Positions 26,887 through 35,855 of a stretch of 64,000 nucleotides of DNA are shown here, one piece after another. The stretch lies in the NCBI RefSeq assembly GCF_002879535.1, contig NZ_PNOT02000368.1, positions 1-64,000 on the forward strand. The letters run 5' to 3'. The translations under genes were made by a program, and so were the position numbers. Source of the DNA: Mesorhizobium intechi. GTDB taxonomy: Bacteria > Pseudomonadota > Alphaproteobacteria > Rhizobiales > Rhizobiaceae. Within the stretch, counting starts at the first letter, position 1; each line of letters begins with the position of its first letter. Below the pieces are notes generated by a model. That model ran no database searches. It was given only the letters and a program-made list of their open reading frames with translations, and was not told where the DNA came from.

Positions 26887-27816
26887 TCAGGCCAACTCGC
26901 TCGTCCGGTTCGCCAAAACGACCTCCGGAAGCCAGTTGGCGATGGCGCCGCCAATCGCGTCGGCATGATCCTCCTGAAGATAGTGCGCACCAGGCCCAAG
27001 ATTGATGAAACTGCAGTTCTTCAAACCGGCCGCGAATTCGCGCGCGGCCTGCGGCCCGATCAGCGCGCCCGGGTCACCTGCGAACAGCAGTTTCGGATAA
27101 GTGGACAGCCGCAGCGCCCGATGATCGTGCTCGCTGATGGCGGCAACGTCGGCGGGCTGACCCTCGATGGGCAATTCCCGAGGCAGGCGCAACACCGGCT
27201 TGCGCGATTGCGGCGTCGGGAACGGCGCCCGATAGGCGGCCATTTCCTTGCCGCTCATCTTGCGCAGCACCGAGGCCGGCAGCACTTTCTCGACGAAGAC
27301 GTTGTCCTCCAGAACCAGCCTTTCTCCGACGCCGGGCGTGCGGAGCGCCTTGAACATTTCGCGGGCTTGCGGGCGCTGGTGAAAATCCTCCCAGCGCTCG
27401 AAGGGCCGGATGAATTCCATGAAGGCGAGGCCGAGAATGCGCCGCGGCCGCCTAGCCGCGAGATGGAAGGCGAGGGCCGTGCCCCAATCCTGCGCGACCA
27501 GCACCACATCGCTGATGTCGAGGGCGTCGAGGAAGGCATCGAGATAACGGACCTGGTCGAAGAAGCGATAGTCGATATCGGGCTTGCCGGACTGGCCATA
27601 GCCGATCAGGTCGGGCGCTATGCAGCGACCGAACGGTGCGACATGCGGGATGATGTTGCGCCAGATATGGGACGAGGTGGGGTTGCCGTGCAGGAACAGC
27701 ACGGCGGGGCCGGACGCTCCCGCCTCGACATAGGACATGGTCGAATCGAGTACGGGAATCTGCAACCGTCTAGGCGCGGGGGCGACGGACCGAGGCGGGT
27801 TGGCTTTCGAACTCAT
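26887..27816 (-). CDS. dhaA: Haloalkane dehalogenase (DmlA/DhaA type)
   Basis: Alpha/beta hydrolase of 309 residues that hydrolyses carbon-halogen bonds. The full haloalkane dehalogenase set is visible: N45 (HGNPTSSHIWRN) and W111 as halide-stabilising pair, nucleophile D110 (VAQDWGTALAFHLA), catalytic acid E134 (FMEFIRPF) and base H277 (GAHYLQEDHAD). This pattern belongs to the HLD-II group that includes Rhodococcus DhaA and Mesorhizobium DmlA. The ATG overlaps the end of a TetR regulator gene by 4 bp, so expression is under that regulator. The natural substrate is unknown. Confidence 0.92.
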   Translation of the reverse strand: MSSKANPPRSVAPAPRRLQIPVLDSTMSYVEAGASGPAVLFLHGNPTSSHIWRNIIPHVAPFGRCIAPDLIGYGQSGKPDIDYRFFDQVRYLDAFLDALDISDVVLVAQDWGTALAFHLAARRPRRILGLAFMEFIRPFERWEDFHQRPQAREMFKALRTPGVGERLVLEDNVFVEKVLPASVLRKMSGKEMAAYRAPFPTPQSRKPVLRLPRELPIEGQPADVAAISEHDHRALRLSTYPKLLFAGDPGALIGPQAAREFAAGLKNCSFINLGPGAHYLQEDHADAIGGAIANWLPEVVLANRTSELA

Positions 27817-28409
27817 GGAGTCGGCTCCTTTGCAAACACTGTGCTGAAGATGACTTTCTTGAACCGTTCGAGTGGTTCGGGGCTGCGCTCCACCTTCATG
27901 CGCAGCATGGCGCCCTGCCATGACGACAGCAGGAAGTCGGCGAGGTCCTCCGCCTCGAAGGTCCTGGCGATATCGCCGGCCGCCTGGCCTTCGGCGATGC
28001 AGGCGGCGAATGGCTGGCGCCAGCGCTCGAAGATGGCGACGAGTTGCAAGCGCAACGGCTCGCTGTGCACCGCCGTCTCGAGGCTGAGATTGCCGATCAT
28101 GCACCCGCGCGCCCAGTCATGCGCCTCGAGCCTCGACGTGATGACGTCGAGGTAGCGGCGCAGCCTGTCGACGGGTGGCGTGCCGTCCCGCGCCAGCGCT
28201 ACCTCGACCAGCCCACTGACATAGGCGAAGTAGCGGTCCAGCACTTCGCCAACGAACGCCTCCTTGGAGGCGAAATGATTGGTGAAGGATCCGGGCCGAG
28301 CGTCGGCGGCGGCAACGATGTCGCGCACGCCGGCGGCTGCGTAGCCTGAATTCCAGACGGTCCGGAAACCGGCATCGAGGAGTTTTTCGCGGATTGATTG
28401 TCTAGCCAT
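27813..28409 (-). CDS. TetR-family repressor, cotranscribed with the dehalogenase
   Basis: Regulator of 198 residues. The N-terminal TetR helix-turn-helix reads MARQSIREKLLDAGFRTVWN then VRDIVAAADARPGSFTNHFA, with the recognition helix in SFTNHFASKEAFVGEV. The C-terminal region resembles the TetR_C_6/NemR-like dimerisation domain, with a single cysteine (ARGCMIGN). ATG 28409 is favoured over a TTG six bases upstream. It overlaps dhaA by an ATGA, and a perfect 18-bp palindrome lies between its own -35 and -10 boxes, so autorepression with joint control of dhaA is expected. Confidence 0.9.
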   Translation of the reverse strand: MARQSIREKLLDAGFRTVWNSGYAAAGVRDIVAAADARPGSFTNHFASKEAFVGEVLDRYFAYVSGLVEVALARDGTPPVDRLRRYLDVITSRLEAHDWARGCMIGNLSLETAVHSEPLRLQLVAIFERWRQPFAACIAEGQAAGDIARTFEAEDLADFLLSSWQGAMLRMKVERSPEPLERFKKVIFSTVFAKEPTP

Positions 28410-28443
28410 GCCCAAATAATACGTACGTACGTATTGATGTCAA
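28409..28443 (-). promoter_or_regulatory. Promoter and TetR operator of the regulator-dehalogenase operon
   Basis: On the minus strand, TTGACA (28443-28438) and TATTAT (28421-28416) are separated by 16 bp. The perfect palindrome AATACGTACGTACGTATT (28418-28435) fills this spacer and runs into the -10 box, an ideal repressor site. A start about 7 nt after the -10 falls on the A of the ATG at 28409, so the message is predicted to be leaderless; no Shine-Dalgarno is visible. Confidence 0.75.
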
Positions 28444-28535
28444 CAGCATATTTTTGCCGTATCCGATGTTGGCAAGTGACGAATGGGATGGCACTGCAAG
28501 AGCGTCCTCGGCGGACACCCGGTAAAGGAGCGAAC

Positions 28536-29609
28536 ATGGCTGCGGCGAAACAAGTGATCGTCATCGGCGCTGGCATCATCGGCGCCTCGATCGCCTGGCA
28601 TCTGACCAGGGCAGGCGCGCAGGTCACGGTCGTTTCCGAAAGCGGCGCGGGTGGCGTCGCGACGCCCAATTCCTTTGCCTGGATCAACGCCAGTTGGGGT
28701 AACCCCGAAATCTATTTCCGGCTGCGCGCCCGCGCCATGGCCGAGTGGAAGCGACTGGCGAAGGAATTGCCTGGGCTGCCGCTCGCCTGGTGCGGCGGGC
28801 TATGCTGGGACCTGCCGGCCGACCGGCTCGAAGCCTACGCGGCCGAACATTCTTCATGGGGCTACGGCATAGAACGCGTCGGCCGCGAGCGGGCGGCGCA
28901 AATCGAACCCAATCTCGTCGACCCACCTGAATTCGCTGTTTATGTCGCGGAGGAAGGCGTGGCCGAGCCGGTTGCGACGGCCAGGGCCTTGCTGGCGGAT
29001 ACCGAACGGCATGGCGCGCGGGTCCTTGCCAGCACGGTCTCGGCGCTGGCCCAGACCAACGGCAGGACGACCGGCGTGGACACATCGCATGGGCTGATTG
29101 CCGCCGACGAGGTGGTAATTGCCGCCGGCGTCGGCTCACCAGACATTGCCGCGACGGCTGGCGTCAAGCTGCCGATCGAAACGCCACCTGGATTGATCGT
29201 CCATTCGCGGCCTCACAAGAAGCTGCTCAACGGTCTCGTCCACGCCGAGAGGCTGCATGTGCGCCAGACGGCCGAGGGCCGCATCATCGCCGGCTCGGAT
29301 TTCGCCGGCGGCGATCCCGGCCAGAACGCCGAAGCGACGGCGCGCGACCTGTTCGCGGTGACGAAAGCGGCGTTGCGCGGCGCCGAGGGGCTGACCCTCG
29401 ATTTCCACACCATCGGCTATCGCCCGCATCCGATCGATGGCTTTCCCATCATCGGCCGCGCCGCGGGCATGGACGGGCTCTATGTCGCGGTGATGCATTC
29501 GGGCATCACGCTGGCGCCGGCCGTCGGCCTGTTTGCGGCCCGGGAAATCCTCGACGGCGAGCGCGACCCGCTGCTGGCCCCCTATGGGTTGGGGCGGTTT
29601 GCTCAATAG
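28536..29609 (+). CDS. FAD-dependent amine/amino-acid oxidoreductase (DAO family)
   Basis: Flavoenzyme of 357 residues with the D-amino-acid oxidase fold. The dinucleotide motif GAGIIGASIAWHL begins near residue 11, and the C-terminal FAD-contact region GYRPHPIDGFPIIGRA plus VAVMHSGITLAPAVG is typical of glycine/sarcosine oxidase-like proteins. AAAGGAG ends 5 nt before the ATG, a strong start. It is divergent from the TetR-dehalogenase operon, 126 bp away, so the TetR operator could affect it as well. Substrate unknown. Confidence 0.87.
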   Translation: MAAAKQVIVIGAGIIGASIAWHLTRAGAQVTVVSESGAGGVATPNSFAWINASWGNPEIYFRLRARAMAEWKRLAKELPGLPLAWCGGLCWDLPADRLEAYAAEHSSWGYGIERVGRERAAQIEPNLVDPPEFAVYVAEEGVAEPVATARALLADTERHGARVLASTVSALAQTNGRTTGVDTSHGLIAADEVVIAAGVGSPDIAATAGVKLPIETPPGLIVHSRPHKKLLNGLVHAERLHVRQTAEGRIIAGSDFAGGDPGQNAEATARDLFAVTKAALRGAEGLTLDFHTIGYRPHPIDGFPIIGRAAGMDGLYVAVMHSGITLAPAVGLFAAREILDGERDPLLAPYGLGRFAQ

Positions 29610-30976
29610 GCCGGCGGGCGGCGAAAGCCGCCGGTAAGCGGCTCGATGGCAGCCGCGACACCAAGCAGCCGCGCTTCCGACCAGCGTTTGCCGACCAGTT
29701 GCAGGCCTATCGGCAGACCGTGGCGGTCTTCTCCGCAAGGCATCGAAAGCGCCGGATGGCCGCTGTAGTTGAAGACGGCGCCATAGGCCGGCAGCATCCA
29801 GTAGTCTTGATCCCTGCCGTCGACCTTGATCGGCGTGCCCGGCTCGCAATGCGGAAAGGCCGTGCTCATCGCGACCGGGCAGAGCAGCGCATCCCAGTCG
29901 TCAAAGAACCGGTCCCAGGCGAGAATGGATTTGTCGCGGCGGGCAAGCGCCTCGAACCAGCGAGAGACTGACGTCGGCTGCTCCGGGGGCTTCGACTGTG
30001 CCGCCTCCATCATCATGCCGATCAGCGCGCCGCCCTGTGCGAGATCGTCATGCAGATCGAGCTTGGGCAGTTTCGCCTCCTCGACGATCGCTCCGGCCGA
30101 TCGCAGTTGAGTTGCGAGGTTTTCGACCGCGACGCCGATGGCGCCGGCTACCGGGAAGCTGGGAAAGGACGGCGCGAAGACAATGCGCAATGTCTTCAGG
30201 TCAAGCTTCGGCGTGGTCTCGACCGGCACCGGCGCCAGATCGGTGTCGCCCCCGTCAGGTCCGGCGATGATTCGGTGGATCAGCGACAGATCCTCCACGC
30301 TGCGCGCCAGCGGCCCGAGGCAGGACATCAGTCGCACGCTGCGCGCGGCATCGCCCGGATTTGGGAAGGCGCCGGCCAGCGAGACGCGGTGTTCGGTCGG
30401 CTTCAGGCCGTAGACGCCGCAGAAGGCGGCCGGCAACCGGATTGAATCCTGCATGTCGGTGCCGACATCGAACGATGTCATGCCGGCCGTCACCGCCGCC
30501 GCGGCGCCGCCGCTCGAGCCGCCCGCCGTATGCTCAAGGTTCCATGGATTGCTCGTGCGCCCGAAGAGCGGATTGTTCGACTGCCAGTCGGACAGCATGG
30601 TGGCGACATTGGTCTTGGCCATCAGCACACCGCCGGCCGCCTTCAATTTCCCAACAACCGGGCTGTCGTGGCGCGCGACATAGTCGGCGAAGGGCGGGAA
30701 GCCGACCGTGGTTTTCATACCGGATGTCTCGTGCATGTCCTTCAGCGTGAAGGGAACGCCATGCAGGGGCCCGGGCGTGGCGCCGCGCGCGAGTGCCGCG
30801 TCGGCCTTCCTGGCGCGTTCGTACGCGCTCTCCCGGTCGAGCGAGATGACGGCGTTGACGCCTTCATTGTGCCGGTCGATCTGCGCCAGATGGGCATCGA
30901 GGGCGTCGACGGCGGAGATCTTGCGACCGGCGATGGCCGTGGCGAGTTCGACTGTCGAGGAAAAGACAAGGTCCAT
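29603..30976 (-). CDS. Amidase signature-family hydrolase
   Basis: Hydrolase of 457 residues with the Ser-cisSer-Lys fold. K79 (FTLKDMHET), cis-serine in AGGSSGGAAAAV (154/155) and nucleophile S178 are all present. The loop before the nucleophile is unusual: the family reads GTD.GGS.R.PA, whereas this protein has GTDMQDSIRLPA, replacing both glycines by Gln and Asp. It may accept atypical amides or have altered turnover. ATG 30976 gives a normal N-terminus. It converges on the FAD oxidoreductase gene with a 7-bp overlap. Confidence 0.87.
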   Translation of the reverse strand: MDLVFSSTVELATAIAGRKISAVDALDAHLAQIDRHNEGVNAVISLDRESAYERARKADAALARGATPGPLHGVPFTLKDMHETSGMKTTVGFPPFADYVARHDSPVVGKLKAAGGVLMAKTNVATMLSDWQSNNPLFGRTSNPWNLEHTAGGSSGGAAAAVTAGMTSFDVGTDMQDSIRLPAAFCGVYGLKPTEHRVSLAGAFPNPGDAARSVRLMSCLGPLARSVEDLSLIHRIIAGPDGGDTDLAPVPVETTPKLDLKTLRIVFAPSFPSFPVAGAIGVAVENLATQLRSAGAIVEEAKLPKLDLHDDLAQGGALIGMMMEAAQSKPPEQPTSVSRWFEALARRDKSILAWDRFFDDWDALLCPVAMSTAFPHCEPGTPIKVDGRDQDYWMLPAYGAVFNYSGHPALSMPCGEDRHGLPIGLQLVGKRWSEARLLGVAAAIEPLTGGFRRPPAY

Positions 30977-31137
30977 GGTGAGTGCTCCGGCCTGGCCGCG
31001 CTTGCCAGAAAATGGCGGACAGCGGCACGACTTCAAGCGGAGTTGAGCATTCGGAGCCTGGCGGTGCTTGATCGAAATTGCGGCGTCTGTTGAGGTCAGC
31101 GCTCTATCGCGCCCCGCGGCGTTGCCGCACTTGGCAG

Positions 31138-31938
31138 CTAGACTGCCAGTGCCAGTCTGGCCGATGCGGGGGCGAAAGGACGGATGGCCATGCCCTCACC
31201 CTTCATGGTGACGAAACTCGACGGCGGGATCGCCTGCCAGTCGCCGCCCTCGCGATCGAAAGGTTCGGAGACGATGCAGCGACCGCCACCTGTGCGCAAG
31301 GAGGAGGTGTAGAGCGTCGGCGCATGGGCGTCGGTGGCGTAGCGCACCGCGTGCAGCGCCTGCCCGTCGGAGAAGGCTGCGGTGAGTTTCAGTGCCGGTT
31401 CGAGGCCGGCGCGGCGCGAGGCGTCGAACACACGGGCGGTGGCGCGCGAGGTCGCGCCTTGCGGGTCGCCGGCCAATCCCTCGTCGAGCATCAGCAGGAA
31501 AAACAGTTCGGAATCGGTGGTCCCTTCGCGCTGGTCGAAGACGGCGTCGGACAGCGAGTTCTCCAGCGCCCGGCGGATCTTCTCGAAGCCGCCGATCTGG
31601 CCATTGTGCATGAACGACCAGGAGCCGGAGATGAAGGGATGACAGTTCATGCGGCTGGTGGCGCCGCCGGTCGAGGCCCGCACATGGGCAAGGAACAGGC
31701 CGGATTTGATCTGCCGGCACAGGCTCTTCAGATTGGGATCGGACCAGGCCGGCAGGATGTCACGGTAGAGGCCGGGCTGCGGCCGGTCGCCATACCAGGC
31801 GAGACCGAAACCGTCGCCGTTGGTCGGCGACTTGGCTTCCTGGGCGCAATGGCTCTGGGCGATCAGCGAGTGGCAGGGCGCCGTGAGAATGTCTTCAAGA
31901 AAGACCGCTTCACCGAGATAGGCCGCCCACCGGCACAT
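31138..31938 (-). CDS. Class II glutamine amidotransferase (YafJ/EgtC-like)
   Basis: Single-domain Ntn amidotransferase of 266 residues. After methionine removal Cys2 (MCRWAAYLGE) is the N-terminal nucleophile, which fixes the start at 31938. Motifs of the class are seen in NGDGFGLAWYG, HVRASTGGATSRMNCHPF and FMHNGQIGGF. It lacks a synthetase domain, so it either cleaves gamma-glutamyl compounds, as EgtC does, or works with an unseen partner. It is 14 bp downstream of the DUF6356 gene and probably cotranscribed. Confidence 0.87.
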   Translation of the reverse strand: MCRWAAYLGEAVFLEDILTAPCHSLIAQSHCAQEAKSPTNGDGFGLAWYGDRPQPGLYRDILPAWSDPNLKSLCRQIKSGLFLAHVRASTGGATSRMNCHPFISGSWSFMHNGQIGGFEKIRRALENSLSDAVFDQREGTTDSELFFLLMLDEGLAGDPQGATSRATARVFDASRRAGLEPALKLTAAFSDGQALHAVRYATDAHAPTLYTSSLRTGGGRCIVSEPFDREGGDWQAIPPSSFVTMKGEGMAIRPFAPASARLALAV

Positions 31939-31952
31939 CGCTTCGTCGTCCT

Positions 31953-32201
31953 CTAGGCGCGATCCATGAGAGCCGCCGGCTCCTTGGTCGCGTGCGTGCC
32001 TCTGTTGTGCGTCCGCTCGTAAAGCTCGCGGACGATTCGGCTGGCGGTAGTCTCGAAGAGAAATGGCAAGAAAGCGTGAACGAGGGCGGCGCCGGCCGCC
32101 AGCAGCAGGCGCGAGGAGAACCAGGCGGCAAAGGCCATATGGCCGAAATAGGTTTCGCCGACCTTGGCGGGATGGGAAGTGAAGATCCTTGCAACCGACA
32201 T
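31953..32201 (-). CDS. DUF6356 family small membrane protein
   Basis: Short protein of 82 residues with one hydrophobic stretch (FAAWFSSRLLLAAGAALVHA). The order F.SHPAKVGETYFGHMAFA, then HAFLPFLFETTASRIV and a charged tail with R.H.R matches the DUF6356 family of alphaproteobacteria. Function is unknown. It is the first gene of a two-gene unit with the amidotransferase and is divergent from the AsnC/Lrp regulator. Confidence 0.8.
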   Translation of the reverse strand: MSVARIFTSHPAKVGETYFGHMAFAAWFSSRLLLAAGAALVHAFLPFLFETTASRIVRELYERTHNRGTHATKEPAALMDRA

Positions 32202-32314
32202 TGAGGTCCCGTTCAGCGCGTGCGTTCAGATATGAGTATCCTGACACGCTTCGACGGTTCATCGGTCTCAAAATGTCCTTGTAATTTGTTATTCTGTGGG
32301 ACAAACATCCCAAC

Positions 32315-32785
32315 ATGGCGCTGGATATCGATGAAATAGACCGAAAACTGCTTACCGAATTGCAACGCGACGGTACGCTGTCGGTCGATCAACTGTCGGA
32401 ACGGGTGGCCTTGTCGCGCAATGCCTGCTGGCGGCGCGTCAAGCGGCTGGAGGAGGATGGCGTCATCACCGGGCGTGTGGCGCTGGTCGATGCCGACAAG
32501 CTCGGGCTTGGCCTTTCGGTGTTCATCCTGGTCCGTACGTCCAACCACGATCCCGACTGGTTGCAAAAGTTTCGGGCGGCGGTGACCAGCCTTCCCGAGA
32601 TCACCGGCGTCTATCGCATGTCCGGCGACCTCGACTATGTCGTGCGCGCCCGCGTCGCCGACGTGAAGGCTTACGACCGGCTCTACCAGCGGCTGATCGC
32701 CAAGGTGGCGCTGTCCGATGTGTCCGCCTCCTTCGTCATGGAGGAGATCAAGGAGACGACGGTTGTTCCAATGGAGGTGCGCTAA
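32315..32785 (+). CDS. Lrp/AsnC-family transcriptional regulator
   Basis: Amino-acid-responsive regulator of 156 residues. The helix-turn-helix spans residues 1-60 (LDIDEIDRKLLTELQRDGTL, then LSERVALSRNACWRRVKRLEEDGVI) and the RAM ligand domain follows, with the GDLDYVVRARVAD strand typical of the ligand site. The 113-bp upstream gap, shared with the DUF6356/amidotransferase unit, has nested short dyads (TGTCC/GGACA around TTTGT/ACAAA, 32275-32306) suited to autoregulation. TATTCT at 32290-32295 could be its -10 box. Confidence 0.9.
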   Translation: MALDIDEIDRKLLTELQRDGTLSVDQLSERVALSRNACWRRVKRLEEDGVITGRVALVDADKLGLGLSVFILVRTSNHDPDWLQKFRAAVTSLPEITGVYRMSGDLDYVVRARVADVKAYDRLYQRLIAKVALSDVSASFVMEEIKETTVVPMEVR

Positions 32786-32880
32786 ACCGCGCTCAGTCAT
32801 AGTGATGCCTGAAAGAAAGCCGTTAATAGCGGCGCGGGCGAATTGACCGAATCGGCAATCGCGCCGATAGGATCGATTTT

Positions 32881-33366
32881 ATGCGCGCAGCCCTCCAAAA
32901 CTCCTCCGTCATCGGTCCGACCGTCGGCTTCGTCAGATTGCCGCATGCTGAAGGACTCCCCCTCCCCGCCTACGAAAGCGCCGGCGCGGCCGGCATGGAT
33001 CTTCGCGCGGCGGTACCCGACGACAGGCCGCTTCTGATCCTGCCCGGGAAACGCGCCTTGGTGCCGACAGGGCTGATCCTGGAAATCCCCGAAGGCATGG
33101 AAGGCCAGGTGCGGCCGCGCTCCGGCCTCGCTTTCAAGCATGGCCTCACCGTCCTCAATTCACCGGGCACGGTCGACAGTGACTATCGCGGCGAGGTGAA
33201 GGTGCTTTTGATCAATCTCGGCGACGAGGATTTTGCCGTGACGCGCGGCATGCGAATCGCCCAGATCGTTTTCGCCGCGGTGACGCAGGTGGCCGTCGAA
33301 GAGCGCTCGCTGGCCGGCGGCACGGCGCGCGGTTCGGGCGGATTCGGATCGACCGGCACCGCCTGA
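32881..33366 (+). CDS. dut: Deoxyuridine triphosphate nucleotidohydrolase
   Basis: Trimeric dUTPase of 161 residues that converts dUTP to dUMP and prevents uracil incorporation. All five motifs are visible in order: AGMDLRAA (1), [11 protein letters not shown] (2), [11 protein letters not shown] (3), [10 protein letters not shown] (4) and the C-terminal arm [10 protein letters not shown] (5). The tyrosine gate in motif 3 is intact. The stop overlaps the HAD gene start by one base (TGATG), so the two are coupled. Confidence 0.97.
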   Translation: MRAALQNSSVIGPTVGFVRLPHAEGLPLPAYESAGAAGMDLRAAVPDDRPLLILPGKRALVPTGLILEIPEGMEGQVRPRSGLAFKHGLTVLNSPGTVDSDYRGEVKVLLINLGDEDFAVTRGMRIAQIVFAAVTQVAVEERSLAGGTARGSGGFGSTGTA

Positions 33367-34025
33367 TGCAAATACCCAAGCTGGTCATCTTCGACTGCGA
33401 CGGCATTCTCGTCGATACGGAGAACCTCGCCAATCGACGCCTCGCCGAGTGGTTGACGGCTGCCGGCTATCCGACAAGCTTCGAACATTGCCGCAGGAAT
33501 TTCTCCGGCCGCAGCATGGCCTCCGTGCAGAAGGAGATCGAAGAGCGGACCGAGATTCGTCTCGGCGCCGATTTCGTCGATCGCTGGAATGCCGGCCTGC
33601 CGGACCTGTTCTCCCATGGCGTCGAAGCGATCCCCTACGTGCGTGAGTTCATCGAGGCGGTCCGCGCGGCCGGCATCCCCTACTGCGTCGCCACCTCGGC
33701 CCGGATTTCGAAGATGCACATCACGCTTGGCCAGACCGGGCTGTTGCCGCTGTTCGAACATGCGATGTTTTCCTCGACCATGGTCGGGCGCGGCAAGCCG
33801 TTCCCCGACCTGTTCCTGCACGCGGCCAAGACCATGGGCTTCGCGCCGACCGAGTGCATCGTCATCGAGGACAGCGTCGCCGGCACGCAGGCCGGTATCG
33901 CCGCCGGAATGCGGGTGTTTTCCTATCATGCCGATCCCTTTTCCGACCGCGATGGCCTGATCGAGGCTGGCGGCATCCTGTTCGACGACATGCGCGAACT
34001 GGCCGGGCTGGTGCCGATCCACTGA
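33366..34025 (+). CDS. HAD-superfamily phosphatase (beta-phosphoglucomutase/phosphoglycolate phosphatase-like)
   Basis: Cytoplasmic phosphatase or phosphomutase of 219 residues. Motif I FDCDGILVDTE gives nucleophile D10 and acid/base D12, motif II threonine/serine lies in CVATSARI, motif III lysine in GRGKPFPDLF and motif IV acidic residues in VIEDSVAGTQAG. A helical cap sits between motifs I and II, as in subclass I HADs. Substrate cannot be assigned. Coupled to dut by a 1-bp overlap, which would suit a nucleotide-cleaning role but proves nothing. Confidence 0.88.
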   Translation: MQIPKLVIFDCDGILVDTENLANRRLAEWLTAAGYPTSFEHCRRNFSGRSMASVQKEIEERTEIRLGADFVDRWNAGLPDLFSHGVEAIPYVREFIEAVRAAGIPYCVATSARISKMHITLGQTGLLPLFEHAMFSSTMVGRGKPFPDLFLHAAKTMGFAPTECIVIEDSVAGTQAGIAAGMRVFSYHADPFSDRDGLIEAGGILFDDMRELAGLVPIH

Positions 34026-34094
34026 TCCGGGTCCAGCACGGCTGCGCGATGCTGGAACCCGTGCTAGCGTGAGTGGCCTGATCTTGGGGGGCTC

Positions 34095-34949
34095 ATGCCA
34101 ACGAACCTTTTCCGCTTCATCCTCGCCGTGATGCTGCTGCCGTTCTTGTGGACCGTCGCCGGCGCGCAGGCCGTCAGCTTCCCGGACCTGGGCAGCCCGC
34201 TGCCTGGCCGCGGCGATGTTACCTATCTCGACCTGGCCAAACTGGTCATCCCGAGCCTCGCCGCGGACGGAGACGGTTTCTACAAGGGCGGACTGCCGAT
34301 CGAGATGCGCCACATCGAGGGACCGGATAGCGGCGGTTCCCCGCCCGAGACGTCCAGCTTCCCCAATGCCGCCGTGCTTCCCATCAAGGCCGGCGGCAAG
34401 GACCGGCTGGCCATGCTGTTCGACCTCGGCGATTCTGCCGACAGCGCCGAGGGCTATGCGGTGCTGGCGCTCTACGACGTCACGGCCAAGCCGAAACTGC
34501 TCGATGCGGCCAACGTCGCGGTCGACCGCAGCACCTATTTCCGCGAGCCGAACAAGCTTTCGATCGGCGCCGGCGACGACGTGCTCATCACCATGAGCAC
34601 GCATTTCAATTCGAGCCAGGGCTATGTGATCACGCCGCTGATCATGGTCCGCGACGACAAATTCGCGCTGGTCGACACGATCTACACGTTCGACGAAAGG
34701 CTCTGCGCCTACAGCCGCAAGCAGGATGTGGCCTTCCGGACCATCGCCGACGGCCAGCCCTACGCCGCCGTCAAAGTGACGGTCACCGACAGCACCGTGC
34801 CAAGCGATGAAAGCTGCGATGACGCGCCGCCCGAAGCGTCGTCGCACGACATTTCCGTCATCTATCATTGGGACAAGAAGACATCGCGCTACGTCAAGGA
34901 TTCCGACGCATTCGAGAAATTGGCAGCAGAGAACGAGAAACGCTTCTGA
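34095..34949 (+). CDS. Secreted protein of unknown function
   Basis: Unrecognised protein of 284 residues with a clear signal peptide (hydrophobic core FRFILAVMLLPFLWTVAG, cleavage probably after AQA). The mature part is rich in short beta-type stretches and acidic residues and carries three cysteines (in RLCAYSRK and SDESCDDAP), the last two possibly paired in the periplasm. No enzyme motif was seen. It stands between the dut-HAD unit and the PEP-mutase-like gene, all on the plus strand, with gaps of about 70 bp. Confidence 0.75.
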   Translation: MPTNLFRFILAVMLLPFLWTVAGAQAVSFPDLGSPLPGRGDVTYLDLAKLVIPSLAADGDGFYKGGLPIEMRHIEGPDSGGSPPETSSFPNAAVLPIKAGGKDRLAMLFDLGDSADSAEGYAVLALYDVTAKPKLLDAANVAVDRSTYFREPNKLSIGAGDDVLITMSTHFNSSQGYVITPLIMVRDDKFALVDTIYTFDERLCAYSRKQDVAFRTIADGQPYAAVKVTVTDSTVPSDESCDDAPPEASSHDISVIYHWDKKTSRYVKDSDAFEKLAAENEKRF

Positions 34950-35023
34950 ACCAAGCGCATTTATTTGCCCGGCCGAAGACGGCGCGATAGCATCCGCGCC
35001 GACACTTCTAAAGGGGAGCATTC

Positions 35024-35827
35024 ATGGACAAGGGCAAGATCTTTCGCGACCTGCATGCCTCGACCTTCGTCATGCCCAATCCCTGGGATCCCGGCACGAC
35101 CAAGCTGCTCGGATCCTTCGGCTTCAAGGCGCTGGCGACGACCAGCGCGGGCTTTGCCTTTTCGCGCGGCCTGCCGGACGGCGCGGTGACCTTCGAGCAG
35201 ATGATCCATCACTGCCGCGAGGTGACGGCGGCGACCGACCTGCCGGTCTCGGCCGATCTCGAGAAAGGCAAGGGCGACAGCGCCGAGCGGGCCGCCGAAA
35301 CCATCTTCGCTGCGGAAGCGGCCGGCCTGGCCGGCTGCTCGATCGAGGACCACACCGGCGATCCCGACAGGCCGATCTATGATTTCTCCCACGCGGTCGA
35401 GCGCGTCGCGGCGGCGGTGGAGGCGGCTCGGGCCTTGAAACGCGATTTCGTCTTCACCGCGCGGGCCGAGAATTTTCTGTGGGGCAAGCCCGATCTCGAC
35501 GAAACCATCAGGCGGCTGCAGGCCTTCGAGAAGGCCGGCGCCGACGTGCTCTATGCGCCAGGGATCGGCGACGTCGAGATGGTGCGCACGTTGTGTTCGG
35601 CGGTCAGCAAGCCGGTCAACGTCATGGCGAAACCGGGCTTCACCATCGCCGATCTCTCAAAGGCTGGAGTGAAGCGCATTTCGCTCGGGCCGTGGCTGAC
35701 CAATTTTGCCTATGGCATGCTGGAGACGGCGACGCGCGAAATCCAACAGGACGGCACGTTCGGCTTCACCCGCGCCGCCATGCCGTTCGGCAAATTGCAG
35801 GCGCTGTTCGGCAAATCATCGGATTGA
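35024..35827 (+). CDS. Isocitrate lyase/PEP mutase-family protein
   Basis: TIM-barrel enzyme of 267 residues that should cleave or form a C-C or P-C bond next to a carboxylate. The N-terminal LHASTFVMPNPWDPGT, the metal-binding region SADLEKGKGD and the SIEDHTGDP motif are those of the PEP mutase/oxaloacetate-decarboxylase-like subgroup. The isocitrate-lyase loop KKCGH is absent. AAAGGGGAG about 6 nt before the ATG is a strong ribosome site. Likely substrates are small 2-oxo or hydroxy diacids; not decidable here. Confidence 0.85.
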   Translation: MDKGKIFRDLHASTFVMPNPWDPGTTKLLGSFGFKALATTSAGFAFSRGLPDGAVTFEQMIHHCREVTAATDLPVSADLEKGKGDSAERAAETIFAAEAAGLAGCSIEDHTGDPDRPIYDFSHAVERVAAAVEAARALKRDFVFTARAENFLWGKPDLDETIRRLQAFEKAGADVLYAPGIGDVEMVRTLCSAVSKPVNVMAKPGFTIADLSKAGVKRISLGPWLTNFAYGMLETATREIQQDGTFGFTRAAMPFGKLQALFGKSSD

Positions 35828-35855
35828 ACGGCGGCCCGTCATATGGCGACCGCGG

